64,000 nt of DNA from the NCBI RefSeq assembly GCF_011440375.1, contig NZ_JAAOIR010000001.1, positions 496,001-560,000 on the forward strand, read 5' to 3'. This DNA comes from Halorubellus sp. JP-L1. GTDB lineage: Archaea > Halobacteriota > Halobacteria > Halobacteriales > Natrialbaceae. The notes under the pieces are model-generated. The model was not told the origin of the DNA, ran no database searches, and was given only the letters and a program-made list of their open reading frames with translations. The position numbers and the translations under genes are program-made. Position 1 is the stretch's first letter, and every line of letters starts with the position of its first letter. Shown here in pieces: positions 56,664 through 64,000 of the stretch.

Positions 56664-57782
56664 ATGACTGACGAATTCGATCTCTCCGACGACGAGACGT
56701 TCCGTGCGGCGCTCGACCGCGCCGCGACCAGACCGAAGGGGAACTGCTTCGAGGACTTCGCGGTGGGCGACGAACTCGATCACGCCCCCGGGTTGACGCT
56801 CACGCGGCACGCGAGCGAGACGTGGGCCGGCCAGACCCTGAACCACGACCCCGCGTACTGGCGGCCCGACGCCGCCGAATCCAGGGGGTTCGACGACGTG
56901 CCCGCGCACCCGGACTACCTGACGGCGGCCGTGATGGGCCCGACCGTCGAGGACCTCTCCGAGAAGGGCGGGTACTTCCTCGGCCGAACGAACCTCCGCT
57001 TCCACGAGCACGGCGTCCCGCTCGGGACGAACCTCCGGGTTCGCTCGGAAGTGCTCGACACCGCCACGTCGTCCTCGCGCCCCGACTACGGCATCGTCAC
57101 GTGGGAGACGACGGGGGTCGACGCCGACACGGGCGACCCGCTGCTGTCCTACGAGCGAACGAACATGATTCCGCGCCGGAACCCGCCCGCGAGCGACGGC
57201 GGCGAGCAGGAGGCGAAGAACGACGACCAGGCCGAAGGCGAGTCCTCGCCGGACCTCGGACTGCCGGGGACGTTCGTCGAACCCGACGGCGAGCACTACG
57301 AGGACTTCGCCGTCGCGCTCGCCGCCGTCGAGGACGAACACGGCGGAGACGCCGCGGTCGCGTACCGGCACGAGCGCGGGCGAACGATGGACGCCGTCAC
57401 CGTCAGCCAGCTGCCGCTGATGACGCTGAACACCGCGAAGCAGCACCACGACGCGAACGTGATGGCGGACTCGCCGAGCGGCGACCTCGTCGCGTACGGC
57501 GACGTCACGCGCTCGACCGCGCTCGGGCACGCCCGCAGCGACGAGGCGACGTGGCGCGAGGTCGGGTTCGACGACGAGCGCTTCCACGCGTTCGTCACGC
57601 CCGGCGACACCGTCTACTGCTTCACGCGCGTCCGCGACGCTCGCGACGACGACGGCGACGACAGGTACGGCACCGTCGAGTTCGAGCACGTCGCGTTCGA
57701 CCAGGACGACGAACCCGTCTACTCGGGGACTCGAACCGCACGCATTCGGAAGCGAACCGCCAGCCAGCAGACACCCAACTGA
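56664..57782 (+). CDS. mch: Mesaconyl-CoA hydratase (hot-dog type)
   Basis: 372 residues, a double hot-dog (MaoC-like) protein. The first half has 'CFEDFAVGDELDHAPGLTLTRHASETWAGQTLNHDPAYW'; the second has 'HYEDFAVALAAVEDEHGGDAAVAYRHERGRTMDAVTVSQLPLMTLNTAKQHHDANVM'. It hydrates mesaconyl-CoA to beta-methylmalyl-CoA. Placed between mal and the lyase, its assignment is strongly supported by operon order. Confidence 0.88.
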   Translation: MTDEFDLSDDETFRAALDRAATRPKGNCFEDFAVGDELDHAPGLTLTRHASETWAGQTLNHDPAYWRPDAAESRGFDDVPAHPDYLTAAVMGPTVEDLSEKGGYFLGRTNLRFHEHGVPLGTNLRVRSEVLDTATSSSRPDYGIVTWETTGVDADTGDPLLSYERTNMIPRRNPPASDGGEQEAKNDDQAEGESSPDLGLPGTFVEPDGEHYEDFAVALAAVEDEHGGDAAVAYRHERGRTMDAVTVSQLPLMTLNTAKQHHDANVMADSPSGDLVAYGDVTRSTALGHARSDEATWREVGFDDERFHAFVTPGDTVYCFTRVRDARDDDGDDRYGTVEFEHVAFDQDDEPVYSGTRTARIRKRTASQQTPN

Positions 57783-57788
57783 AGCTAT

Positions 57789-58826
57789 ATGAGAATCGCA
57801 CGCACCTTCCAGACCGCACCGGCCGCCGTCCCCAAGGAGAACACGGCGAAGTACCTCGACTCCGCGCTCGACGCCACCGGCTTCCAGGCGCCGGACTGGC
57901 TCGTCCCCGACATCGAGGACGGGACGGCACCGGACATGAAGGCCGAGGGCCTCGAGAACACCGTCGACCGCCTCGCGGGCGGCGTCGAGTTCCCCGGCGA
58001 GATCTGGCCGCGCGTCCAGTGGGCGTACGACGACGAACGCCTACGGAGCCAGGGCGAGACGGAGATCCGGACGCTCGTCGAGGAGGTCGGCGAGACCCTC
58101 ACCGGCGTCGTCGTCCCGAAGGTCGGCCGCGTCGCGGACGTCGAGCGCGCACTCGAGGTCCTGGCGGGCGCCGAAGCCGACGCCGGCCTCCCCGAGGGGT
58201 CGCTCGAACTCTCCGTCATCGTCGAGACCGCGGCGGCGCGCTCGGACCTCCGCGAGATCGCGATGCTCGGAGAGAGCGGCCGACTCGCGGGGATGATCTT
58301 CGGGCCCGTGGACTACACCGCGGAACTGGGCGGGCGCGCGATCGACGGCGACCGCCCGCGCTGGGACGGCCTGCTGGAGGCGCTCTCGAACGAGGCGAGC
58401 GCGAACGACGTCGTCGCCATCGGCGGCCCGTTCGACAAGCTGTTCGCGGAACGCGCCGGCGTCACGTACTACAACGCACCGGCGTACGCCGACCAGGTCG
58501 AGCGCGAGGCCGCGGTCGGCCTCGACGGCTCCTGGAGCCTGTACCCGAAGCAGACCGTGCAGGCGAATCGCGTCCACATGCCGACGGTCGAGGAACTCGA
58601 GCGCGACGTCTCGAAGATCGAGCGGTTCGACGCGGCGAAGGCAGAGGGGACTGGGGCGGTGACGGTCGACGGCCAGATGGTCGACGAGGCGACGTTCAAG
58701 AACTTCGCGAACACCGTCGAGGCCGTCCGGACGATCCACGCGCGCCACCCCGACCAGACCGGCGAGGTGTACGACGACGACCTGCTCTCCCGCGCGCTCG
58801 AACTCGACACCGACTGGCGACGATAG
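57789..58826 (+). CDS. mcl: Beta-methylmalyl-CoA lyase (CitE-like)
   Basis: 345 residues, TIM-barrel of the HpcH/HpaI-CitE family. Motifs: 'WLVPDIEDGTAPDMKAEGLENTV' (Asp/Glu metal site), 'VVVPKVGRVADVERALEVLAGAEA' , 'LELSVIVETAAARSDLREIA', 'GMIFGPVDYTAELGG'. It cleaves beta-methylmalyl-CoA to glyoxylate and propionyl-CoA. The gene lies seven bases after mch. A malyl-CoA activity is also possible for this family. Confidence 0.88.
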   Translation: MRIARTFQTAPAAVPKENTAKYLDSALDATGFQAPDWLVPDIEDGTAPDMKAEGLENTVDRLAGGVEFPGEIWPRVQWAYDDERLRSQGETEIRTLVEEVGETLTGVVVPKVGRVADVERALEVLAGAEADAGLPEGSLELSVIVETAAARSDLREIAMLGESGRLAGMIFGPVDYTAELGGRAIDGDRPRWDGLLEALSNEASANDVVAIGGPFDKLFAERAGVTYYNAPAYADQVEREAAVGLDGSWSLYPKQTVQANRVHMPTVEELERDVSKIERFDAAKAEGTGAVTVDGQMVDEATFKNFANTVEAVRTIHARHPDQTGEVYDDDLLSRALELDTDWRR

Positions 58827-58850
58827 GCCACTCCGTCGGGTCGCCTCGAG

Positions 58851-59435
58851 TCAGGCGGTGCGGCCGTCGTCGGCATCGTCGGCGTCGTACTTGAGACGGG
58901 CGTGCTCGACGAGCGTGTCGAGGAGGCCGTCGCGGAGTTCGTCGAGACGAGTTCTTAGCGCCTGGACGCGTTCGTCCTCGATCGCGGCCGGGTCCGGGTG
59001 GTCCTCCGAGATCGCGGTGTACTTCGACTGCAGGCGGAGGTACTCCTGGAGGGCGTCGTCGTAGTTCGCGCGCAGCAACTCCTGACGGACGACGGTCCGG
59101 AGTTCGTCGCGCCCGACGGGCTTGCAGACGTACTGCTCGAACTCCATGTCGACGACGTCGAAACCGGGATCGAGCGCCGTCACCATCACGACGCGGCCCT
59201 CGTAGCCGCGGTCGCGGAGGCGTTCGAGGACGACGTCGCCGTGCATCCCCGGCATGCGCCGGTCCAGGAGCACGAGATCGACGGCGTCGTCGACGACGTC
59301 GAGCGCCTCCTCGCCGGTGTACGCCGTCTCGACCGCGTGTTCGCCGGCGAGGAACGACGCGTAGACGTCCGCCACGCGCTCCTCGTCGTCCACCACGACG
59401 ACCCGACCCGACACGTCCTCACCCCCGGATTCCAT
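58851..59435 (-). CDS. HalX-type response regulator, 194 aa
   Basis: Receiver domain (residues ~10-125): acidic pair 'VDDEE', phospho-acceptor Asp58 in 'VLLDRRMPGMHG', Thr in 'VMVTALDPG' and Lys in 'VCKPVGRDEL'. The C-terminal ~65 residues are the HalX helical domain ('LLRANYDDALQEYLRLQSKYTAISED...LRTRLDELRDGLLDTLVEHARLKY'). Start ATG at 59435. Its gene converges on the methylaspartate operon end. Confidence 0.92.
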   Translation of the reverse strand: MESGGEDVSGRVVVVDDEERVADVYASFLAGEHAVETAYTGEEALDVVDDAVDLVLLDRRMPGMHGDVVLERLRDRGYEGRVVMVTALDPGFDVVDMEFEQYVCKPVGRDELRTVVRQELLRANYDDALQEYLRLQSKYTAISEDHPDPAAIEDERVQALRTRLDELRDGLLDTLVEHARLKYDADDADDGRTA

Positions 59436-59657
59436 GTGGTCGTGTAACGCACCAATCGGCAAGTAAGTGGCCCTTACCACGCGAAACCGAATCGTTACAT
59501 CAAACGAGCGATCGGCCGGAGCGAATCCGCGGACGAGCGAACGCGCTGCGCGGGCCGCGCGGGCGGCCCGGGCCGCGCAGGCCGGGCGGGCGCGACCGCG
59601 TTCGCGGGTGACCGCCGGTCGAAGGACGTAATGGTGCGGTCCGAGTAACCCCCCGGC

Positions 59658-60362
59658 ATGTCGACCGAAGCCGTCCTCTTCGACCTCGACGGGACGCTCT
59701 ACCCGTACCCGGAGTGCAATCGCGCTGGGAAGCGCGCCGCGTGGCGGACCGCGCACGAACTCGGGTACGACTTCGACCGCGAGGCCTTCGAAACCCTCTA
59801 CCAGGAGGGCCGGCGAGCGACCAAGCGCGAACTAGCGGGTACGGCCAGCGCACACGAGCGCTTCCTCTACTTCAAGCACGCCATCCAGATCCACGCGGAG
59901 ACCCACAGGTCCGAGCACGCGCTCGAACTCGGCGAAGCGTACTGGGACGCGTACGTCCACGAGATGGAGCTCTACGACGACGTCGAGAGGGTGTTCCGTG
60001 ACCTGCACGACGCCGACGTCGCCGTCGCCATCGTCACGAACCTCACGACGCGCATCCAGTTGAAGAAGATCCATCACCTCGGCATCGAACCGCACGTCGA
60101 CCTCCTCCTGACGAGCGAGGAGACCGGGCGCGAGAAGCCCTCCAGCGTGATGTTCACGTACCCGCTCGCGCAACTCGACTGTCGGCCGAGCGACGCCGCG
60201 TTCGTCGGCGACGATCCCGCGAGCGACGTCGAGGGCGGGAACGCCGTCGGCCTCGAGACCGTCCTGCTCGACCCCGGACGCGAGTACGACGCACTCGCCG
60301 GCCAGCAACGCCCGGACCACCACATTCACGACTTCGGGGACGTAACCGACGTGGTACTATGA
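59658..60362 (+). CDS. HAD-superfamily hydrolase, 234 aa
   Basis: Motif I '[13 protein letters not shown]', motif II 'IVTNLTTR', motif III Lys in '[10 protein letters not shown]' and motif IV '[13 protein letters not shown]'. The cap lies between motifs I and II and is helical. The substrate is unknown; family is clear. The stop overlaps the aldolase start (ATGA), so the two genes work as a pair, perhaps on a sugar phosphate. Confidence 0.9.
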   Translation: MSTEAVLFDLDGTLYPYPECNRAGKRAAWRTAHELGYDFDREAFETLYQEGRRATKRELAGTASAHERFLYFKHAIQIHAETHRSEHALELGEAYWDAYVHEMELYDDVERVFRDLHDADVAVAIVTNLTTRIQLKKIHHLGIEPHVDLLLTSEETGREKPSSVMFTYPLAQLDCRPSDAAFVGDDPASDVEGGNAVGLETVLLDPGREYDALAGQQRPDHHIHDFGDVTDVVL

Positions 60363-61000
60363 CGCTCGAAGCGGCCCGCGACGCCGTCGTCTCGCACGCG
60401 CCCGAACTCGCCGCGCTCACGCCCGGTCGCACCGGGAACCTCTCCGTTCGCGACGGCGACGCGTTCGCCATCACGCCCACGGGCGTCCCCTACGACAGCT
60501 TCGACCGACCCGACGTCCCCGTCGTCTCCCTGGACGGCGAGCACCTCGACGGCGACATGGACCCGAGTAGCGAGGTCCCGATGCACCGCCACATCTACCG
60601 GTTCGACGAACCCGGTGCCATCGTCCACACGCACTCGCCGTACGCCACCACGCTCGCGACCCGCCACGACGAACTGCCACCCATCCACTACATGATCGTC
60701 GCCGTCGGCAAGCGCGTCCCCGTCGCCGAGTACGCGCCCTACGGGACGGAAGCGCTCGCGCGGAACGCCGTCGACGCGATGCGCGACGCCGAATCGACTG
60801 CCTCGCTCATCGAGAACCACGGCCTCGTCGTCACCGGCCCCGACCTCCCGACCGCCATCGAGAACACCGTCCACGTCGAATCTCTCTGCGAACTCTATCT
60901 GCGCGCCCGGAGCGTCGGTGGCGACCCCCACGAACTCACCGACGACCAGCTCGACGTCGTCCTCGAAAAGTTCGAATCCTACGGGCAGAGCGACGCCTGA
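60359..61000 (+). CDS. Class II aldolase/adducin family (fuculose-phosphate aldolase-like)
   Basis: 213 residues. The catalytic acid Glu72 ('[11 protein letters not shown]') and zinc ligands His90, His92 ('IVHTHSP') and His154 ('ENHGLVV') are present in their usual order. It probably cleaves a phosphorylated sugar or deoxysugar, but the exact substrate is not evident. Start overlaps the HAD gene. Confidence 0.9.
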   Translation: MTLEAARDAVVSHAPELAALTPGRTGNLSVRDGDAFAITPTGVPYDSFDRPDVPVVSLDGEHLDGDMDPSSEVPMHRHIYRFDEPGAIVHTHSPYATTLATRHDELPPIHYMIVAVGKRVPVAEYAPYGTEALARNAVDAMRDAESTASLIENHGLVVTGPDLPTAIENTVHVESLCELYLRARSVGGDPHELTDDQLDVVLEKFESYGQSDA

Positions 61001-61052
61001 ATTGGGCCGGTCGCACGAGAGAACTGCTGCTCGTGGGTCGTATCCGCCGACG

Positions 61053-62318
61053 CTACCCCTCCGAACCGTCGTCCGACGAAGGGGACGGCGCTCCCTCGGC
61101 CGCGAGGTCGTCCACGACCGACTGGTCGAGGCCACTCCCGTCCACGCGAGGGTGCGTCGCCGTCGCCTCGTCCGACTGTTCGACGACCTCCCCGGGCGCG
61201 TCGGTATCGGCCACCAGTCCCCCGGCACCATCTTCCGGTTCCTCGACGTCGTCGACCGGCGGCCGGTACGCGTACAGGTAGCCGTCGTGCACGACGTAGA
61301 ACGCGTCCTCGTCCGGGGATTCCATCACGCCGTTGTCCGTATCGATCGCGAAGTCGACGAGACTCCCGAGCGACGACGCCTCCGCCTCCGGCAGCTCGAA
61401 CGCCTGCGCTGGGAGCCGGATCGTCGAGATCCACTCGTCGAACTGCTCGCGGTCGTCGACGTACGTCAGGTACTCGCGTTCGGCTGCCGACAGCGCCAGC
61501 AGATCACGGCGTCGAGCGATGGCCAGACCGAGGAGGCCCGCGAGTCCGACGACCACCAGCAGCGGTCCGCCCAGGGTCCGAAGTGGCCCAAAAGAGCGTT
61601 CGCGGGCGACCGTCTCCGTCCGCTCGAACGACTCCGTCTCCGGCCCTGCTCCCGCGACGCGGTACGTTCCGTCGTCGAACGCGAACCCGAGCCGATGCGT
61701 CGCCGCCCGGTCCACTGGCTCCCCGTTCACCGACCCGTTCGCGTGGACGGTCGCTCGCAAGAACAGCTGCGTCCCGTCGGCGGGCTCCCCGAGCCCCTCC
61801 TCGATCGCCTCGCTCTCGCTCGCGAGCGCCGTCGCGTTCACGGAGAACGGAACCGCGACCGTCTCCCCCGGTTCCAGGGACTCGCGCGTCGTCGACTCCA
61901 GCGGCCGCGAGCGCTCCCAGAGCACCGTGACGTTCCCGCCACGCTCCGCCTCGTCGACGCCACGCATCACCACCGCCAGTTCCACGTCGCTGTCGACGTC
62001 GCCGCGCTCGCTCGCCCGATACGAGAACCGGTACTCGCCCTCGAACCGCGGCGACACCGCGGCGAAGTACGTCGAGCGATTCGAGAGCGTCGACCCGACG
62101 TCGAACAGCGGATTCGCCTCCGTCACGACCGCCCGATGCGAGAACTCGCTCTCCGTCCCCCACGTCGACGCAGTCCGCTCCACCTGTTCGGTTCCGGGAT
62201 CCACCAGCGTCGCATAGGCTACCCCAGTTCCAGCGAGCGTGACGACCAAGAGCGCGACTACCACGGGCACGAACTGCGCATCCAACAGGGCGCGAACACG
62301 CAACCACTGGTCGGTCAT
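61053..62318 (-). CDS. DUF5305-type membrane protein, 421 aa
   Basis: The N-terminal span 'FVPVVVALLVVTLAGTGVAYATLV' is followed by a beta-rich extracellular region (about 45-240) and a second span ('LLVVVGLAGLLGLAIA'), then a ~120-residue cytoplasmic part with 'DREQFDEWISTIRLPAQAFELPEAEASSLGSLVDFAIDTDNGVME'. This matches the DUF5305 layout. These proteins co-occur with a signal peptidase and small secreted beta-rich proteins in haloarchaea, as here. Start at MTDQW (62318) preferred over a frame 24 bases longer. Confidence 0.82.
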   Translation of the reverse strand: MTDQWLRVRALLDAQFVPVVVALLVVTLAGTGVAYATLVDPGTEQVERTASTWGTESEFSHRAVVTEANPLFDVGSTLSNRSTYFAAVSPRFEGEYRFSYRASERGDVDSDVELAVVMRGVDEAERGGNVTVLWERSRPLESTTRESLEPGETVAVPFSVNATALASESEAIEEGLGEPADGTQLFLRATVHANGSVNGEPVDRAATHRLGFAFDDGTYRVAGAGPETESFERTETVARERSFGPLRTLGGPLLVVVGLAGLLGLAIARRRDLLALSAAEREYLTYVDDREQFDEWISTIRLPAQAFELPEAEASSLGSLVDFAIDTDNGVMESPDEDAFYVVHDGYLYAYRPPVDDVEEPEDGAGGLVADTDAPGEVVEQSDEATATHPRVDGSGLDQSVVDDLAAEGAPSPSSDDGSEG

Positions 62319-62366
62319 CGACCCCCCATTGGCGGTTCGCACGTTTAGTTATCCGACCGTTGGAAA

Positions 62367-63524
62367 TCAGTACAGACTCGTTAGGTAGCCCCGCAGTCGC
62401 GCCGTTACGGATTCCGGCGACTCGCGAGCCCGCCGCCGCAATCGTTCGCGACCCACGAGCCTGACACCGGCCAGATAGAACGGGACGCCGATCGTCGCGT
62501 CGATGACGACGATCGGCACCCACGGATGGACGTGATAGAGCGCGCGAATCGTCGACTGCGGCAACACCGCGAGGTATCGATGTTCGGTGACGTAGCGGCG
62601 ATAGTACCCCGTCTCCGGCGGTGCGTGGAGCGTCACCGATGCATTCACCACGCCTCGCGCCGGAATCGCTGTCTCGCGTGGCTCGACGTCGACGCCGTCG
62701 CCCGACGGTTCGAGGAACGACACCACCGGCAAGAACCCACTATTACCGATCGCGTGGGTCACGGACACCGAGCCACCCCGTTGAACGACGGTCTGGCGCT
62801 CCGACTCGTAGTCCGCGCTGACGATCGAGTACTCGGTCGGCCCCGCGGGAACCAACATGGTCGCGGTCGCCGCCAGTACGACCAGCCCCACGACGCCGGC
62901 AACGTACAACCGAGCGTCGATACCCGTCGCTCGCCGAATAGATCGGGATCGTTCTCTCGCATGGCGACCCACTGCCCTCCCGAGGACGTACCAGACGAAC
63001 GCTACCGCGAAGAACGCGTAACTCAAGAACTGTGGCGTCTGGACGCCCTGGACTCCGAGCATCCCCGCGACGAGAGCCTGCACCTGCACGAGCACCGATC
63101 GAGTTCCCTCGACGACGGTCCCGAGTGCTGGAATCACGACGACGTCGCCGTCGACGCGCCAGGCCGTGGCGACGACCTGTTCGTGCTTCACGGGTGGCTC
63201 GCCCGCATCCTGATCCGTGACGGCGTTGCCGTCGCCACGCGTCACGAATCCCTCGTCGGTGCGTCCGACGATGCGGTGCGTCGTCAGTCCGCCGCCGCCG
63301 GTCTCCACCGCCCGAAAGACGACGACGTCGCCGGCTTCGATCGAATCGTCAAGTTGCACGGGTACGGCGACGAATCCATCGCCGGCATCGAGCGTCGGCG
63401 CCATGCTGTCGCTGGTGACGTAACTGAACAGCACGGGTTGCCCGAACATCGAACCGACGACCAGCGAGATCACGACGACGCTCAGCAGGGCGATAGCGGC
63501 ACGTTCGGCGACTCGTCGGAGCAT
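62367..63524 (-). CDS. Type I signal peptidase (S26 family, archaeal), 385 aa
   Basis: N-terminal span, catalytic Ser40 in 'SDSMAPTL', and His83 in 'LTTHRIVG', the archaeal Ser-His arrangement; 'TRGDGN' carries the conserved Asp. After the ~150-residue peptidase comes an unusually long membrane and extracellular part with spans near 175, 215 and a C-terminal span around 350, plus a beta domain ('SIVSADYESERQTVV...YRRYVTEHRYLAV'). The extra part may recognise the partner secreted protein encoded next. Confidence 0.85.
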   Translation of the reverse strand: MLRRVAERAAIALLSVVVISLVVGSMFGQPVLFSYVTSDSMAPTLDAGDGFVAVPVQLDDSIEAGDVVVFRAVETGGGGLTTHRIVGRTDEGFVTRGDGNAVTDQDAGEPPVKHEQVVATAWRVDGDVVVIPALGTVVEGTRSVLVQVQALVAGMLGVQGVQTPQFLSYAFFAVAFVWYVLGRAVGRHARERSRSIRRATGIDARLYVAGVVGLVVLAATATMLVPAGPTEYSIVSADYESERQTVVQRGGSVSVTHAIGNSGFLPVVSFLEPSGDGVDVEPRETAIPARGVVNASVTLHAPPETGYYRRYVTEHRYLAVLPQSTIRALYHVHPWVPIVVIDATIGVPFYLAGVRLVGRERLRRRARESPESVTARLRGYLTSLY

Positions 63525-63639
63525 TCGGATAGGTGCTGGTACGGCCGATGTTCGATGACGAAGACGGGACGCTGCGATATCCGGGCCGCCTCCCTCCGAA
63601 CGCGGCCAGCGCCCGTCGGCGGGTCGGTGTGGTTAACGA

Positions 63640-64000
63640 TTAGGCCTCGTCCGCGTGGATCGTGAACGCCCAGTCGCCGCCCCCATCGAAGGACCCGACA
63701 CCGTCGGTGGTGACGACGGTCGCACCGACGTCCACGTACTCTCCTGGAGCGATCGTCACGGAATCACTTATCAAACTGGTTCCGTCGACGACGTGCGGAC
63801 CATACGCCCGCGCGTCGTTGACCGCACTACTGAGTCCGCCACTCATGCTCGCAGAGATCTCGACCGGGTTGTTGCCACCGTCGTTGTGGATCCGGAAGAG
63901 CTGCTTGAAGGTGTACTCCGAGTCCTGGCTGAGATCCTGGATGGAGACCTTGAGCTTGCCACCAGACTGGGTGGCATGCTGACTGACGGACGGGTTCAGT
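63640..64000 (-). CDS. Secreted DUF1102-type protein, C-terminal part (cut by window edge)
   Basis: The frame continues through the right edge of the window (at least 119 codons). It contains 'SEYTFKQLFRIHNDGGNNPVEISASM' then 'GPHVVDGTSLISDSVTIAPGEYVDVGATVVTTDGVGSFDGGGDWAFTIHADEA', a beta-sandwich of the DUF1102/TasA-like kind seen beside S26 peptidases. The N terminus is missing here, so no signal peptide can be seen. It is probably a substrate of the adjacent peptidase. Confidence 0.72.
   Translation of the reverse strand, partial: LNPSVSQHATQSGGKLKVSIQDLSQDSEYTFKQLFRIHNDGGNNPVEISASMSGGLSSAVNDARAYGPHVVDGTSLISDSVTIAPGEYVDVGATVVTTDGVGSFDGGGDWAFTIHADEA

Overview
The window comes from a haloarchaeon (class Halobacteria). 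It has high GC content, very acidic proteins, many ATGA start/stop overlaps, TATA-type promoters placed for leaderless starts, a HalX response regulator, a HalOD1 protein, a Tat-exported lipoprotein and a haloarchaeal methylaspartate-cycle operon. The genus cannot be assigned from the sequence alone.

Bases 1 to about 37,976 are an integrated tailed provirus. It abuts the 3' end of a tRNA-Thr gene (37977-38050, minus strand). The left end and the integrase are not in the window, so the element is longer than 37.9 kb. Reading inward from the tRNA there are: small zinc proteins and a 362-residue coiled-coil-type protein (35.3-37.8 kb); a packaging and head module (33.5-25.0 kb: TerS, TerL, PBSX-type portal fused to a KTSC domain, protease with scaffold-like tail, capsid, connectors); a tail module (25.0-14.3 kb: terminator, tube, two-frame assembly chaperone, short tape measure, distal tail proteins, beta-helix fibre, fibronectin-type proteins) ending in a terminator hairpin; a HalOD1 gene, a J-domain gene and a divergent operon of very small, often Cys-rich proteins (9.5-13.9 kb); an Orc1/Cdc6 replication gene beside origin-like repeats (5.9-7.4 kb); and a lysogeny switch (4.3-4.9 kb) with a PhiH1-type repressor divergent from a PadR-led operon that runs off the left edge.

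From 38,051 onward is chromosome: GNAT acetyltransferase and phosphoglycerate kinase; a LivHMGF branched-chain-type amino-acid ABC transporter; a DUF4397 surface protein with a 13-residue Thr/Glu repeat; the Liv binding protein; a CBS/zinc-ribbon protein; archaeal GTP cyclohydrolase III; and a sensor kinase. Then comes an essentially complete methylaspartate module (CoA-transferase divergent from glmS-glmE-mal-mch-mcl). It converts glutamate through methylaspartate, mesaconate and mesaconyl-CoA to methylmalyl-CoA and then glyoxylate plus propionyl-CoA. The right end holds a HalX regulator, a HAD hydrolase, a class II aldolase, and a DUF5305 / signal-peptidase / secreted-protein cluster cut by the window edge.

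The two strongest unusual signals are: (1) the Liv substrate-binding lipoprotein appears circularly permuted, with the second half of the family fold placed before the first; and (2) the viral tail-assembly chaperone has an in-frame GGGAAAC slippery heptamer that would join it by -1 frameshifting to a second open frame just upstream of the tape measure, the lambda G/GT arrangement in an archaeal virus. Also notable are duplicated gene ends in the tail module, a lipoprotein gene inserted in the fibre region, and shared operator-like repeats in the lysogeny switch.
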